From NCBI RefSeq assembly GCF_021412585.1, contig NZ_JAKCMI010000029.1:122536-186535 (forward strand): a DNA stretch of 64,000 nucleotides. Direction: 5' to 3'. Within the stretch, counting starts at the first letter, position 1. Every line of letters starts with the position of its first letter. Source of the DNA: Halomonas alkalisoli (GTDB taxonomy: Bacteria > Pseudomonadota > Gammaproteobacteria > Pseudomonadales > Halomonadaceae). This document shows positions 16,124-24,864 of this stretch, in pieces. The notes under the pieces were generated by a model, which worked only from the letters and a program-made list of their open reading frames with translations, did no database searches and had not been told where the DNA came from. The position numbers and the translations under genes were made by a program.

Positions 16124-17026
16124 CTACGGATAACGCCCCGTACGGCGATTCTCCACCAGCACCTCGAGGATGGCGTTGGCGTCCTGCATGGCCGGCGAGG
16201 GGAGCTCGCCCTTGCGGCGGCTGCAGATTACCGGTGAGGTAAGCGTCTTGTCGGCGAGGTAGACGTAGACGATGCCGTCCCGCTGTACCCGGCGGACCTG
16301 CTCCGGCACCAGGGTGATGCCCAGCTCCGAAGCCACCAGGCCGAGGGCCGTCTGCAGCTCGTTGGCCTCCTGGGCGATGGTCACCTTGAGGCCGTGGCGG
16401 CGAAACAGGCCGAGGGTGATGTCGGCGAGACTGGGGCGCGGCTTGGCGGGAAACAGCACCAGCGGGTATTCGGCGAGCTGCTCCAGGGTCGGCGTGGTGC
16501 CTTCCAGCGGGTGGCCCACGGGCAGGGCGGCCATCAGGGGTTCGTCGAACAGCACCTCCTGTACCACGTCGGGGTCGTCGATGCGCAGCCGGCCGAACCC
16601 CAGGTCGATGCGGCCGGCCTTCAGCGCCTGGATCTGCTGCACCGTGGTCAATTCCGCCAGTATCAGCTCGACATTATCCTTTTGTCGTAAGCCCCGCACC
16701 AGCAGTGGCAACTGCCCATAGAACACCGACGGCACGAAGCCGATGCCGAACATGACGCGCTCGCTGCGTGCCATGCGGCGGGTGGTGACGACCGTGGCGT
16801 CGACCTTGTCCAGTATCTGCAGGGTATGCTCATAGAAGAACTGTCCCGCCGTGGTCAGGCGCAATCCCCGTGCCCCCCGCTCGAAAAGTGCCGCTCCTAT
16901 CTCCTGCTCCAATTGCTTGATTTGTCTTGATAAAGGCGGCTGTGCCATATGCAGGCGCGCCGCCGCCCGGGTGAGGTTCAGCTCCTCTGCCACGGCGCAG
17001 AAGTAGCGCAGGTGTCGCAGCTCCAT
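16124..17026 (-). CDS. catR: LysR-family activator of the cat/ben genes (CatR/CatM/BenM type)
   Basis: 300-residue LTTR. It begins MELRHLRYFCAVAEELN, the standard LTTR start, although the frame is open to 17242. The helix-turn-helix (LNLTRAAARLHMAQPPLSRQ) is followed by the effector domain (VMFGIGFVPSVFYGQLPLL; LDFGF-like LGFGRLRIDDPDV). Known CatR, CatM and BenM respond to cis,cis-muconate, BenM also to benzoate. It is divergent from catB, and an ATAC-N7-GTAT operator (17028-17042) overlaps its own Shine-Dalgarno GGAGGT, which fits autorepression. With no second regulator near benA it may serve both cat and ben. Its last 33 codons are duplicated at 14726-14824. Confidence 0.9.
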   Translation of the reverse strand: MELRHLRYFCAVAEELNLTRAAARLHMAQPPLSRQIKQLEQEIGAALFERGARGLRLTTAGQFFYEHTLQILDKVDATVVTTRRMARSERVMFGIGFVPSVFYGQLPLLVRGLRQKDNVELILAELTTVQQIQALKAGRIDLGFGRLRIDDPDVVQEVLFDEPLMAALPVGHPLEGTTPTLEQLAEYPLVLFPAKPRPSLADITLGLFRRHGLKVTIAQEANELQTALGLVASELGITLVPEQVRRVQRDGIVYVYLADKTLTSPVICSRRKGELPSPAMQDANAILEVLVENRRTGRYP

Positions 17027-17027
17027 G

Positions 17028-17042
17028 ATACCTCCAGGGTAT
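17028..17042. promoter_or_regulatory. CatM/BenM-type operator ATAC-N7-GTAT
   Basis: ATACCTCCAGGGTAT is an exact match to the ATAC-N7-GTAT recognition pattern known for CatM and BenM. It lies between the catR start and catB, and on the minus strand it contains the catR ribosome site. It is 87 bases upstream of the chosen catB start. Confidence 0.75.
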
Positions 17043-17129
17043 GGCTTGTGACTCAAACGATATTGGTTCTGGCGTCGTGTGGCAATCAAACTGCTCACCA
17101 TCACCCGTTTCCCGGAGTTCAGAGTCTTC

Positions 17130-18248
17130 ATGTCATCCCTGATCGAAGCCATCGAGACGCTGCTGGTCGACCTGCCGACCATCCGTCCCCACAAGCTCTC
17201 CATGACCACCATGGCCTGCCAGACGATGGTCATCGTGCGCATGCGTCACAGCGACGGGATCGAAGGGCTGGGCGAGGGCACCACCATCGGTGGCCTGGCC
17301 TATGGCCCCGAGAGCCCCGAGAGCATCAAGCGCAATATCGACAGCTACCTGGCGCCACTGCTGATCGGCCAGCCCTCCGGCAACGTCAATGCCCTGCGGG
17401 CACGCATGAACCGCCATGCCCGGGGCAACAGCATCGCCAAGTCGGCGCTCGAGACCGCGCTGCTCGACGCCCAGGGCAAGCGGCTGGGGCTGCCGGTGGC
17501 CGAGCTGCTCGGCGGCGCACGTCACGACCACCTGTCGGTGCTCTGGACCCTGGCCAGCGGCGATACGACCAAGGACATCGACGAAGCCTTCCAGCGCCTC
17601 GACGACCGCCGCCATTGCGACTTCAAGCTCAAGATCGGCGCCAACGCCGTCGATGCCGACGTGCGCCATGTGGCCGCCATCAAGGAAGCCCTGGGCGACC
17701 GGGCAAGCGTCAGGGTCGACGTCAACCAGGCCTGGGACGAGTCCACCGCGGTGCGCGGCATCCAGGCCCTGCAGGACGCCGGCATCGAGTTGATCGAGCA
17801 GGCCATCCCCGCTCGCGAGCATGCCGGCCTGATCCGGCTGGCGAACCGCTTCAACGTGCCGATGCTGGCCGACGAGGCGGTACAGGATGCCCGTGACGGC
17901 TTCGACCTGGCCGCGGGCGGCTTCAGCGGCGCCTTCGCCCTGAAGATCGCCAAGTCCGGTGGCCTGCTGGGTGTGCTGGAGCTGGCCCACGTGGCTCAGG
18001 CCGGCGGCATCGGCCTCTACGGCGGCACCCTGCTGGAGGGCACCATCGGCACCGCCGCCTCGCTGCACGCCTGGGCAACGCTGCCCGAGATGGCCTGGGG
18101 CACCGAGATGTTCGGGCCGCTGCTGCTCAAGGACGACATCGTCACCGAGCCCTTGCGTTACCACGACTTCGGCGTCGACCTGCCCCGCGGGGCAGGGCTC
18201 GGTATCGCCCTGGACGAAGACAAATTGGCGCACTACGTGCGCAAGTGA
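17130..18248 (+). CDS. catB: Muconate cycloisomerase
   Basis: Converts cis,cis-muconate to (S)-muconolactone with Mn. 372 residues, enolase superfamily: N-terminal capping domain (LVDLPTIRPHKLSM) and barrel. The catalytic lysine is in FKLKIGAN, metal ligands are in VRVDVNQAW, LIEQAIP and MLADEAVQD, and the second lysine is in FALKIAKSGG. Specificity residues look like classical CatB rather than the chloro-form TcbD/ClcB, but I cannot be certain. The frame extends to 17079, yet MSSLIEAIETLLVDL at 17130 matches the family N-terminus. First gene of catBCA, divergent from catR. Confidence 0.92.
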   Translation: MSSLIEAIETLLVDLPTIRPHKLSMTTMACQTMVIVRMRHSDGIEGLGEGTTIGGLAYGPESPESIKRNIDSYLAPLLIGQPSGNVNALRARMNRHARGNSIAKSALETALLDAQGKRLGLPVAELLGGARHDHLSVLWTLASGDTTKDIDEAFQRLDDRRHCDFKLKIGANAVDADVRHVAAIKEALGDRASVRVDVNQAWDESTAVRGIQALQDAGIELIEQAIPAREHAGLIRLANRFNVPMLADEAVQDARDGFDLAAGGFSGAFALKIAKSGGLLGVLELAHVAQAGGIGLYGGTLLEGTIGTAASLHAWATLPEMAWGTEMFGPLLLKDDIVTEPLRYHDFGVDLPRGAGLGIALDEDKLAHYVRK

Positions 18249-18263
18249 AGGGAGGACGTAACG

Positions 18264-18554
18264 ATGCTTTTTCAGGTGGAAATGACCGTGAAGCTGCCGC
18301 CGGAGATGCCGGCCGAGCAGGCCGCCGAAATCAAGGCGCGGGAGAAGGAGTACGCCCAGGGGCTGCAGCGCCAGGGCAAGTGGCGCCACCTGTGGCGGGT
18401 CGCCGGCAGCTACGCCAACGTCAGCATCTTCGACGTGCGCGATAACGCGGAGTTGCAGGAGCTCGTCTCCGGCCTGCCGCTCTTTCCCTACATGGCGATC
18501 AGCGTCAAGCCGCTGTGCCGCCATCCTTCGTCCGTCCGCGAGGACGACAGCTAG
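18264..18554 (+). CDS. catC: Muconolactone delta-isomerase
   Basis: 96-residue decameric enzyme that isomerises muconolactone to 3-oxoadipate enol-lactone, the substrate of PcaD. It starts MLFQVEMTVKLPPEMP, and the core GKWRHLWRVAGSYANVSIFD with GLPLFPYMAISVKPLCRHPS is highly typical. The start lies 15 bases after catB with ribosome site GGGAGG. Middle of the catBCA operon. Confidence 0.94.
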   Translation: MLFQVEMTVKLPPEMPAEQAAEIKAREKEYAQGLQRQGKWRHLWRVAGSYANVSIFDVRDNAELQELVSGLPLFPYMAISVKPLCRHPSSVREDDS

Positions 18555-18626
18555 CGGCTCGGAAGAGCCATGCGCCAGACCACACCCGTGCGGGTGAATG
18601 ACAACGATACCGTGAGGATAGCACCC

Positions 18627-19601
18627 ATGACCGTGAAGATTTTCGATACCCCGGAAGTCCAGGATTTCCTGAAGACCGTCGCCGGCTTCGACCAGGCGGG
18701 CGGCAACGAGCGCGCCAAGCAGATCATGCATCGCCTGCTCTCCGACCTGTACAAGCTGATCGACGACTTCGACGTGACCGAGGAGGAGTACTGGTCCGCC
18801 GTCAGCATGCTCAATGCCTTGGGCGGCCAGACCCAGTTCGGCCTGCTCTCGCCGGGCCTGGGCTTCGATCACTTCCTGGACATGCGCCAGGACGCCATCG
18901 ACGCCGAGGCCAAGCGCACCGGCGGTACCCCGCGCACCATCGAGGGCCCGCTCTACGTGGCCGGCGCCCCGGTGGCCGAAGGCTTCACGCGCATGGACGA
19001 CGGCAAGGACCAGGACGGCCAGACCATGTGGCTGACCGGCCAGGTGCGTGACGTCGACGGCAACCCGGTCGCCGGCGCCAAGGTCGAGATCTGGCACGCC
19101 AACTCCAAGGGCGGCTACTCCTTCTTCGATCCGACCCAGAGCGAGTACAACCTGCGCAGCACCATCATCACCGACGGCGAGGGCCGCTACACCGCGCGCA
19201 GCATCATCCCCTCCGGCTACGGCGTGCCGGAAGGCGCGCCGACCGATCAGGTCCTCAAGTCCCTGGGCCGCCACGGCGAGCGCCCGGCACACATTCACTA
19301 CTTCATCTCCGCGCCGGGACACCAGCACCTGACCACCCAGATCAACCTGGCCGGCGACCCCTACACCTTCGACGACTTTGCCTTTGCCACCCGCGAGGAG
19401 CTGGTCGTGGAAGGCAGGCAGATCGAGGATTCGGCCGAGATCGCCAAGCGCGAGCTGGACGGCCCCTTCACCGAGGTGGTGTTCGACGTCGAGCTGGCCA
19501 GGACCGATGCCCCGGAGCTGCAGGTGCGCCACAAGCGCCCGCGGGCCAAGGAAGACGCGCAGGACCAGCACAGCCAGCTGGCCGCCACCGCCAAGGTCTG
19601 A
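18627..19601 (+). CDS. catA: Catechol 1,2-dioxygenase
   Basis: Intradiol, non-haem Fe(III) enzyme cleaving catechol to cis,cis-muconate. 324 residues with an N-terminal dimerisation helix region and the dioxygenase core. Iron ligands read Tyr164 (GGYSFFD), Tyr198 (PSGYGVP), His222 and His224 (RPAHIHYF). IEGPLYVAGAP is the substrate-pocket strand. The ATG at 18627 (MTVKIFDTPEV) matches known CatA starts and follows GAGGAT; an earlier in-frame ATG at 18570 adds 19 residues with no family support. Last gene of catBCA; 134 bases follow before benA, containing a GGCAGG/CCTGCC stem (19647-19675). Confidence 0.95.
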   Translation: MTVKIFDTPEVQDFLKTVAGFDQAGGNERAKQIMHRLLSDLYKLIDDFDVTEEEYWSAVSMLNALGGQTQFGLLSPGLGFDHFLDMRQDAIDAEAKRTGGTPRTIEGPLYVAGAPVAEGFTRMDDGKDQDGQTMWLTGQVRDVDGNPVAGAKVEIWHANSKGGYSFFDPTQSEYNLRSTIITDGEGRYTARSIIPSGYGVPEGAPTDQVLKSLGRHGERPAHIHYFISAPGHQHLTTQINLAGDPYTFDDFAFATREELVVEGRQIEDSAEIAKRELDGPFTEVVFDVELARTDAPELQVRHKRPRAKEDAQDQHSQLAATAKV

Positions 19602-19735
19602 TCGGCGCCAGGGCTATCGCTGTTACTTCCAGCGAGGAGCGCCGGGGGCAGGCCGAATGAGAAAGCAGACCTGCCGCCGGAAAAGCTCAGACGATAGATA
19701 CGACAACTTACGACAAGACATCGAGGACCTGGATC

Positions 19736-21118
19736 ATGACCACCAAGCTTGATCAACTCGAGGAGCGTGTTCGCGGTGCCGTCGTCGACGACGCCGAGAA
19801 TGGCATCTTCCGCTGCCACCGTAGCATGTTCACCGACCCGGCCTTCTTCGAGCTGGAGATGAAGCACATCTTCGAAGGCAACTGGCTGTTCCTGGCCCAC
19901 GAGAGCCAGGTGGCCGAGCCGGGCGACTACTTCACCGTGACCATGGGGCGCCAGCCGGTGGTGGTCACCCGCGACAAGAACGGCGAGCTGCACGGCCTGA
20001 TCAACGCCTGCGCCCACCGCGGCGCCACCCTGTGCCGACGCAAGCAGGGCAACAAGGGCACCTTCACCTGCCCGTTCCACGGCTGGACCTTCAAGAACGA
20101 CGGCAAGCTGCTCAAGGCCAAGAACGAGAAGACCGGTGCCTATCCGGAGGGCTTCAAGCAGGAGGGCTCCCACGACCTCAAGCGCCTGCCGCGCTTCGAG
20201 AGCTATCGCGGCTTCCTGTTCGGCAGCCTGAGCGCCGACGTCGTGCCGCTCCAGGAGTATCTCGGCGAGACGATGAAGGTCATCGACAACATCGTCGACC
20301 AGGCCCCGGAAGGCCTCGAGGTCCTGCGCGGTACCTCCTCCTACACCTTCCAGGGCAACTGGAAGCTGGGTGCCGAGAACGGCGCCGACGGCTACCACGT
20401 CAGCACCGTGCACTGGAACTACGCCTCGACCATGGGCCGTCGCAACTACGACGCCGGTGGCACCAAGGCGGTGGACGCCGACGGCTGGTCGAAGAGCCAG
20501 GGCGGATTCTACTCCTATGACAACGGCCACATGATGCTGTGGACCCGCCTGCTCAACCCCGAGGTGCGCCCGGTCTACACCCAGAAGACGTGGCTCGAGA
20601 AGGAGCTGGGCGAGGCGCGGGCCGACTCCATCGTCAACCAGACCCGTAACCTCTGCCTCTACCCCAACGTCTACCTGATGGACCAGTTCTCCACCCAGAT
20701 CCGGGTGATCCGCCCGCTCGCCGTGGACAAGAGCGAGGTCACCATCTACTGCTTCGCCCCCAAGGGCGAGTCCGCCGAGAACCGTGCGCTGCGCATCCGC
20801 CAGTACGAGGACTTCTTCAACGTCAGCGGCATGGGTACGCCGGACGACCTGGAGGAGTTCCGCGCCTGCCAGGCCGGCTATGCCGGGCTCGATGCCGAGT
20901 GGAACGATCTTTCCCGCGGTGCCCGGCAGTGGATAGAAGGCGCCGACGACAACGCCCGCGCGATCGACATGAAGCCGCTGCTCAGCGGGGCCTCTCCCGA
21001 GGACGAAGGCCTCTACGTACTGCACCACCAGCACTGGGTCGAGGAGATGCTGCGCGCCATCGACCGCGAGCGCAGCCAGTTCATCGCCACCGCCACTGCC
21101 GAGGAGACTTCCGCATGA
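19736..21118 (+). CDS. benA: Benzoate 1,2-dioxygenase, large (alpha) subunit
   Basis: Catalytic subunit of the two-component dioxygenase that turns benzoate into its cis-1,2-dihydrodiol carboxylate. 460 residues: Rieske 2Fe-2S ligands Cys92-His94 (CAHRGATLC) and Cys112-His115 (TCPFHGW), then the mononuclear iron site with His221 and His226 in [13 protein letters not shown]. Length and motifs match BenA/XylX; XylX (toluate) cannot be fully excluded, but catA and benD neighbours favour benzoate. Its stop overlaps benB as ATGA. Confidence 0.94.
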   Translation: MTTKLDQLEERVRGAVVDDAENGIFRCHRSMFTDPAFFELEMKHIFEGNWLFLAHESQVAEPGDYFTVTMGRQPVVVTRDKNGELHGLINACAHRGATLCRRKQGNKGTFTCPFHGWTFKNDGKLLKAKNEKTGAYPEGFKQEGSHDLKRLPRFESYRGFLFGSLSADVVPLQEYLGETMKVIDNIVDQAPEGLEVLRGTSSYTFQGNWKLGAENGADGYHVSTVHWNYASTMGRRNYDAGGTKAVDADGWSKSQGGFYSYDNGHMMLWTRLLNPEVRPVYTQKTWLEKELGEARADSIVNQTRNLCLYPNVYLMDQFSTQIRVIRPLAVDKSEVTIYCFAPKGESAENRALRIRQYEDFFNVSGMGTPDDLEEFRACQAGYAGLDAEWNDLSRGARQWIEGADDNARAIDMKPLLSGASPEDEGLYVLHHQHWVEEMLRAIDRERSQFIATATAEETSA

Positions 21119-21603
21119 GCATTTCCTATCAGGAGCTCCAGGTCTTCGTCTACCGCGAAGCCCGCCTGCTCGACGACCGCCAGTGGGACGAATGGCTGGA
21201 GTGCTACAGCAAGGGCGCGGTGTTCTGGATGCCGGCCTGGGACGACGACGACCAGCTGACCCGCGATCCCCAGCGCGAGGTCTCGCTGATCTACTACCCC
21301 AGCCGCGAGGGGCTGGAGGACCGGGTCTACCGCATCAAGACCGAGCGCTCCGGCGCCAGCACACCGGAGCCGCGCACCACGCACCAGATCACCAACCTCG
21401 AGGTGCTGGAGCAGGCGGGCGACCGGGTCGAGCTGCGCTTCAACTGGCACACCCTGAGCCACCGCTACAAGCAGACCGACGGCTACTTCGGCACGTCCTT
21501 CTACACCCTGGACGTATCCGGCGAGACGCCGCTGATCGAGAAGAAAGTCGTGCAACTCAACAACGACTATATCCACCAGGTCATCGACGTCTACCACGTC
21601 TGA
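21115..21603 (+). CDS. benB: Benzoate 1,2-dioxygenase, small (beta) subunit
   Basis: 162-residue structural subunit of the alpha3-beta3 oxygenase, with an NTF2-like fold. Typical segments are [34 protein letters not shown] and [18 protein letters not shown]. The ATG overlaps the benA stop, indicating translational coupling, and sits in the middle of a longer open frame beginning at 20899 that is only an overlap with benA. Confidence 0.94.
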   Translation: MSISYQELQVFVYREARLLDDRQWDEWLECYSKGAVFWMPAWDDDDQLTRDPQREVSLIYYPSREGLEDRVYRIKTERSGASTPEPRTTHQITNLEVLEQAGDRVELRFNWHTLSHRYKQTDGYFGTSFYTLDVSGETPLIEKKVVQLNNDYIHQVIDVYHV

Positions 21604-21627
21604 TCCGGTGCGGGAGGAGATTCGACC

Positions 21628-22677
21628 ATGAGCTATACCATTGCCCTGAACTTCGAGGATGGCGTGACCCGCTTCATCGGCTGCAAGGCCGGCGAGACGG
21701 TACTCGACGCCGCCTACCGGCAGAAGGTCAACCTGCCGATGGACTGCTCCGACGGCGTCTGCGGCACCTGCAAGGGCCACTGCGAGCAGGGTGCCTTCGA
21801 CATGGGTGACGACTACCTGGACGATGCGCTCTCCGAGGAGGAGGCGGCCGAGGGCCAGGTGCTCACCTGCCAGATGGTGCCCTCCTCGGACTGCGTCATC
21901 CAGGTGCCGGTGGCTTCCACCCTGTGCAAGACCCAGGTAGGGGAGCTCCACGGCACCGTGGCCATGGTCGAAGCGCTCTCCGAGGACAGCATCGAGCTGG
22001 CCATCGACCTGGATGAGGGTGCCGAGCTGGCCTTTCTGCCCGGTCAGTACCTCCATATCGAGGTGCCCGGCAGCGGTCAGCATCGCTCCTACTCCTTCAG
22101 CTCGCTGCCGGGGAGCCGACGCGCCACCTTCCTGATACGCAACATCCCGGGTGGCCTGATGAGCGGCTACCTGGATGGGCAGGCCAGGCCGGGCGATCGC
22201 CTGAAGCTGACCGGCCCGCTGGGCAGCTTCTACCTGCGCGAGGTGACGCGCCCGGTGCTGATGCTGGCCGGCGGCACTGGCCTGGCGCCGTTTCTCTCCA
22301 TGCTCGAGCAGCTGGTTCAGATGCGCGCCGACGGCAAGGCGACCGATACGCCGATCCACCTGATCTACGGGGTCAACAAGGACGACCACCTGGTCAAGGT
22401 CGGTGCCCTGGATGCCTTCGCCGAGGCGCTGCCGAACTTCCGCTACACCACCGTGGTGGTGGACGAGGCGAGCGAGCACCCACACAAGGGCTACGTGACA
22501 CATCACATGGACGCCGAGGTACTCAACGACGGTGACGTGGATGTCTACCTGTGCGGGCCGCCGCCCATGGTGGATGCCGTGCTCAAGCACTTCGACGCCA
22601 AGGGCATCGTGCCGCAGAGCTTCCACTACGAGAAGTTCACCCCCAACCAGGCGCCCTCGGCCGAGGAGGTGGCATGA
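21628..22677 (+). CDS. benC: Benzoate 1,2-dioxygenase reductase
   Basis: Electron-transfer component carrying NADH electrons to BenAB. 349 residues: N-terminal plant-type 2Fe-2S domain with Cys40, Cys45, Cys48 and Cys81 (MDCSDGVCGTCKG; VLTCQM), then FAD domain (HRSYSFSSLP) and NAD domain (LAGGTGLAPFLSML; CGPPPMVDAVL). GGGAGGAGA precedes the start, 24 bases after benB. Stop overlaps benD as ATGA. Confidence 0.94.
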   Translation: MSYTIALNFEDGVTRFIGCKAGETVLDAAYRQKVNLPMDCSDGVCGTCKGHCEQGAFDMGDDYLDDALSEEEAAEGQVLTCQMVPSSDCVIQVPVASTLCKTQVGELHGTVAMVEALSEDSIELAIDLDEGAELAFLPGQYLHIEVPGSGQHRSYSFSSLPGSRRATFLIRNIPGGLMSGYLDGQARPGDRLKLTGPLGSFYLREVTRPVLMLAGGTGLAPFLSMLEQLVQMRADGKATDTPIHLIYGVNKDDHLVKVGALDAFAEALPNFRYTTVVVDEASEHPHKGYVTHHMDAEVLNDGDVDVYLCGPPPMVDAVLKHFDAKGIVPQSFHYEKFTPNQAPSAEEVA

Positions 22678-23483
22678 GCGACGCTCCTGTACTGAGCGCA
22701 CCGGGCCAGCGCTTCACCGACCGGGTGATGGTGATCACCGGGGCGGCCCAGGGCATCGGCCAGCGGGTCGCCGAGCGGGCGGCCATGGAGGGCGCCCGCC
22801 TGGCCCTGGTGGATCGTTCCGACCTCATTCATGAGGTGGTGGCCGGGCTTGTCGAGCAGGGTGTCGATGCCATCGCGCTGCAGGCCGACCTGGAGACCTG
22901 GGAAGGTGCCAGCGACGTGATGAACCGGACCGTCCAACACTTCGGTCGGATCGATATCCTGGTCAACAACGTGGGCGGTGCCATCAACTTCAAGCCGTTC
23001 ACCGAGTTCACCGATGCCGAGATCGCCGCCGAGATCACCCGCTCGCTGATGCCCACCCTGTGGTGCTGCCGCGCCGCGCTGCCGGCCATGGTGGCGCAGG
23101 GTGGCGGCGTCATCGTCAACGTGTCGTCGGCGGCGACCCGCGGTATCCATCGGATCCCCTACTCGGCGGCCAAGGGCGGGGTCAACGCCATGACCGCCTC
23201 CCTGGCCTTCGAATACGCCGATCACGGCATCCGCGTGGTGGCCACCGCACCCGGCGGCACCGAGGCGCCGCCACGGCGTATCTCTCGCGGCACCCCCGAG
23301 CCCCGCAACGAGCAGGAGCAGGCCTGGTTCCAGGCCCATATCGACCAGACCAAGGCCAGCTGCCTGATGCACCGCTACGGCACCCTGGACGAGATGGCGG
23401 CACCGATCCTGTTCCTGGCTTCCGACGATGCCGCCTATATCACCGGTACCGTGGTCCCGGTGGCGGGAGGAGACCAGGGCTAG
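22674..23483 (+). CDS. benD: 1,6-dihydroxycyclohexa-2,4-diene-1-carboxylate dehydrogenase
   Basis: Short-chain dehydrogenase oxidising and decarboxylating benzoate dihydrodiol to catechol, which feeds catA. 269 residues with the NAD motif TGAAQGIG (about 24-31), NNVGG, the catalytic serine in VNVSSAATRG and the pair Tyr/Lys in YSAAKGG. C-terminus TGTVVPVAGGDQG is typical. The longer open frame from 22551 is an overlap with benC. Four-base overlap with benC keeps the operon benABCD tight. Confidence 0.93.
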   Translation: MSDAPVLSAPGQRFTDRVMVITGAAQGIGQRVAERAAMEGARLALVDRSDLIHEVVAGLVEQGVDAIALQADLETWEGASDVMNRTVQHFGRIDILVNNVGGAINFKPFTEFTDAEIAAEITRSLMPTLWCCRAALPAMVAQGGGVIVNVSSAATRGIHRIPYSAAKGGVNAMTASLAFEYADHGIRVVATAPGGTEAPPRRISRGTPEPRNEQEQAWFQAHIDQTKASCLMHRYGTLDEMAAPILFLASDDAAYITGTVVPVAGGDQG

Positions 23484-23545
23484 GACTGACCGTATTTGGC
23501 GAATGACTCAATACAATACCAACGACAACAACCCCTGGAGCCACC

Positions 23546-24781
23546 ATGAAACATATCGAAAAGGGCGTCAGCCTCCGGCGCGCGCCCGGCGACTTCCTGC
23601 GTGACCTCAATGCCGACAACGCCAGTGCCGGCCTGGTGGCCGGCATCTTCGGCCTCAGCGCCGGCGTCATCCACATCAGTGCCGGCACCGCCGCGGGGCT
23701 CGACTCCGCGTTCATCATGATCTGGGTGATCAGCTACCTGATGATCAACGGCCTGTTCGGGCTGTTCATGCCGGCCTACTACCGGCTGCCGCTGCCCATG
23801 GCCAACTCGATTCCCGGGGCCCTGCTGTTTGCCGCGGTGATCCCCGTGGTGGGCCTGGAAGCGGCGCTCGGCGCGACGCTGATCGCCGGGTTCATTGCCC
23901 TGGTGGCCGGCCTTTCCGGCGTGATGTCGACGGTGATGCGGCTGATCCCCATGCCCATCGTCATGGGCATGATCGGGGGCGTGCTGCTGAGCTTCGGCCT
24001 CAACATGGTGCGGCCGCTGGAGAACGCCATGCTGCCGGCGGCGATCATGATCCTCAGCTTCTTCCTCTCGGCCAGGCTGATCCGCAAGGTACCGCCGCTG
24101 TTCGTCTCCATGGCGGTCGGTATTGGCTACCTGATGTTCACCGGCGTCGACTTCTCCGGCATCCAGGCCACGGTGCGCTTCCCCGAATTCATCGTGCCCG
24201 AGTTCACCCTCGCGGCCTTCCTGGCCTATGGCTTGCCGCTGGCGATCATCCTGGTGGGCATGGAGACGCCGGCCGGGGTCGGCCTGGTGAAGGGCATGGG
24301 CTACAAGGAAGTGCCGGCCAATGCCATCACCGCCGTGGGCGGCCTCGGCACCATGATCTCCTCCTTCTTCAATCTGCACAGCACCTGCATCGCCGCGCCG
24401 ATGACGGGGATCTGCTCCTCGCCGGAGGCGGGCGAGCGTGACAAGCGGTGGGTGGCGGCGGTGATCGCCGGGGCGATCTTCGTGGTCTGCGCCCCCTTCT
24501 ACGGCTATGTGGTCAGCCTGATCGAGGCCACGCCGGGCTACTTCATCGCCATCATCGCCGGCCTGGCGCTGATTCGCGTCATCACCTCGTCGCTGGCCAT
24601 CGCCTTCTCGGGCAGGAAGCACGAGATGGGCGCGCTGTTCGCCTTCCTGATCGCCGCATCGGGCATCCAGATATTGGAGATCGGTTCCTCCTTCTGGGCC
24701 CTGGTGCTCGGCGTGATGATCTCGCTCGTCTTCGAGACCAAGGACTTCGAGTTCGCCAAGGGCAAGCAGGCGGTGGCGTAA
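23546..24781 (+). CDS. BenE-family benzoate/proton symporter, first copy
   Basis: 411-residue inner-membrane protein with about 12 helices. It contains AGIFGLSAGVIHISAG, MANSIPGALLFAAVIP and the mid-protein GMETPAGVGLVKGMGYKEVP, followed by GTMISSFFNLHSTCIAAPMTGICSSPEAG, here read as FFNLHSTCIAAPMTG then ICSSPEAG, which corresponds to the BenE signature. It is more divergent from classical BenE than the second copy at 24865. It lies 62 bases after benD and is followed by a terminator. Likely imports benzoate or a related aromatic acid; the exact substrate is not fixed. Confidence 0.8.
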   Translation: MKHIEKGVSLRRAPGDFLRDLNADNASAGLVAGIFGLSAGVIHISAGTAAGLDSAFIMIWVISYLMINGLFGLFMPAYYRLPLPMANSIPGALLFAAVIPVVGLEAALGATLIAGFIALVAGLSGVMSTVMRLIPMPIVMGMIGGVLLSFGLNMVRPLENAMLPAAIMILSFFLSARLIRKVPPLFVSMAVGIGYLMFTGVDFSGIQATVRFPEFIVPEFTLAAFLAYGLPLAIILVGMETPAGVGLVKGMGYKEVPANAITAVGGLGTMISSFFNLHSTCIAAPMTGICSSPEAGERDKRWVAAVIAGAIFVVCAPFYGYVVSLIEATPGYFIAIIAGLALIRVITSSLAIAFSGRKHEMGALFAFLIAASGIQILEIGSSFWALVLGVMISLVFETKDFEFAKGKQAVA

Positions 24782-24816
24782 CGCCGGCGCCCTCCACGCT
24801 ACCCGTTTCCTCCTTG

Positions 24817-24849
24817 GCCCGCCTGACTCGCGCAGGACGGGCTTTTTTT
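24817..24849 (+). terminator. Intrinsic terminator between the two BenE-type genes
   Basis: GCCCGCCTG pairs with CAGG-A-CGGGC (one bulged A) around a 7-base loop, followed by seven T (24843-24849). It ends the ben operon after the first permease, so the second permease depends on read-through or its own promoter. Confidence 0.8.
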
Positions 24850-24864
24850 CCTTAAAGGTGTGTC

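Noticed and set aside
17133..21034. Long minus-strand frames opposite catB, catC, catA and benA (812 and 557 codons)
   Set aside because: Shadows of strongly coding plus-strand genes; translations are rich in Val, Gly, His and Gln without motifs.
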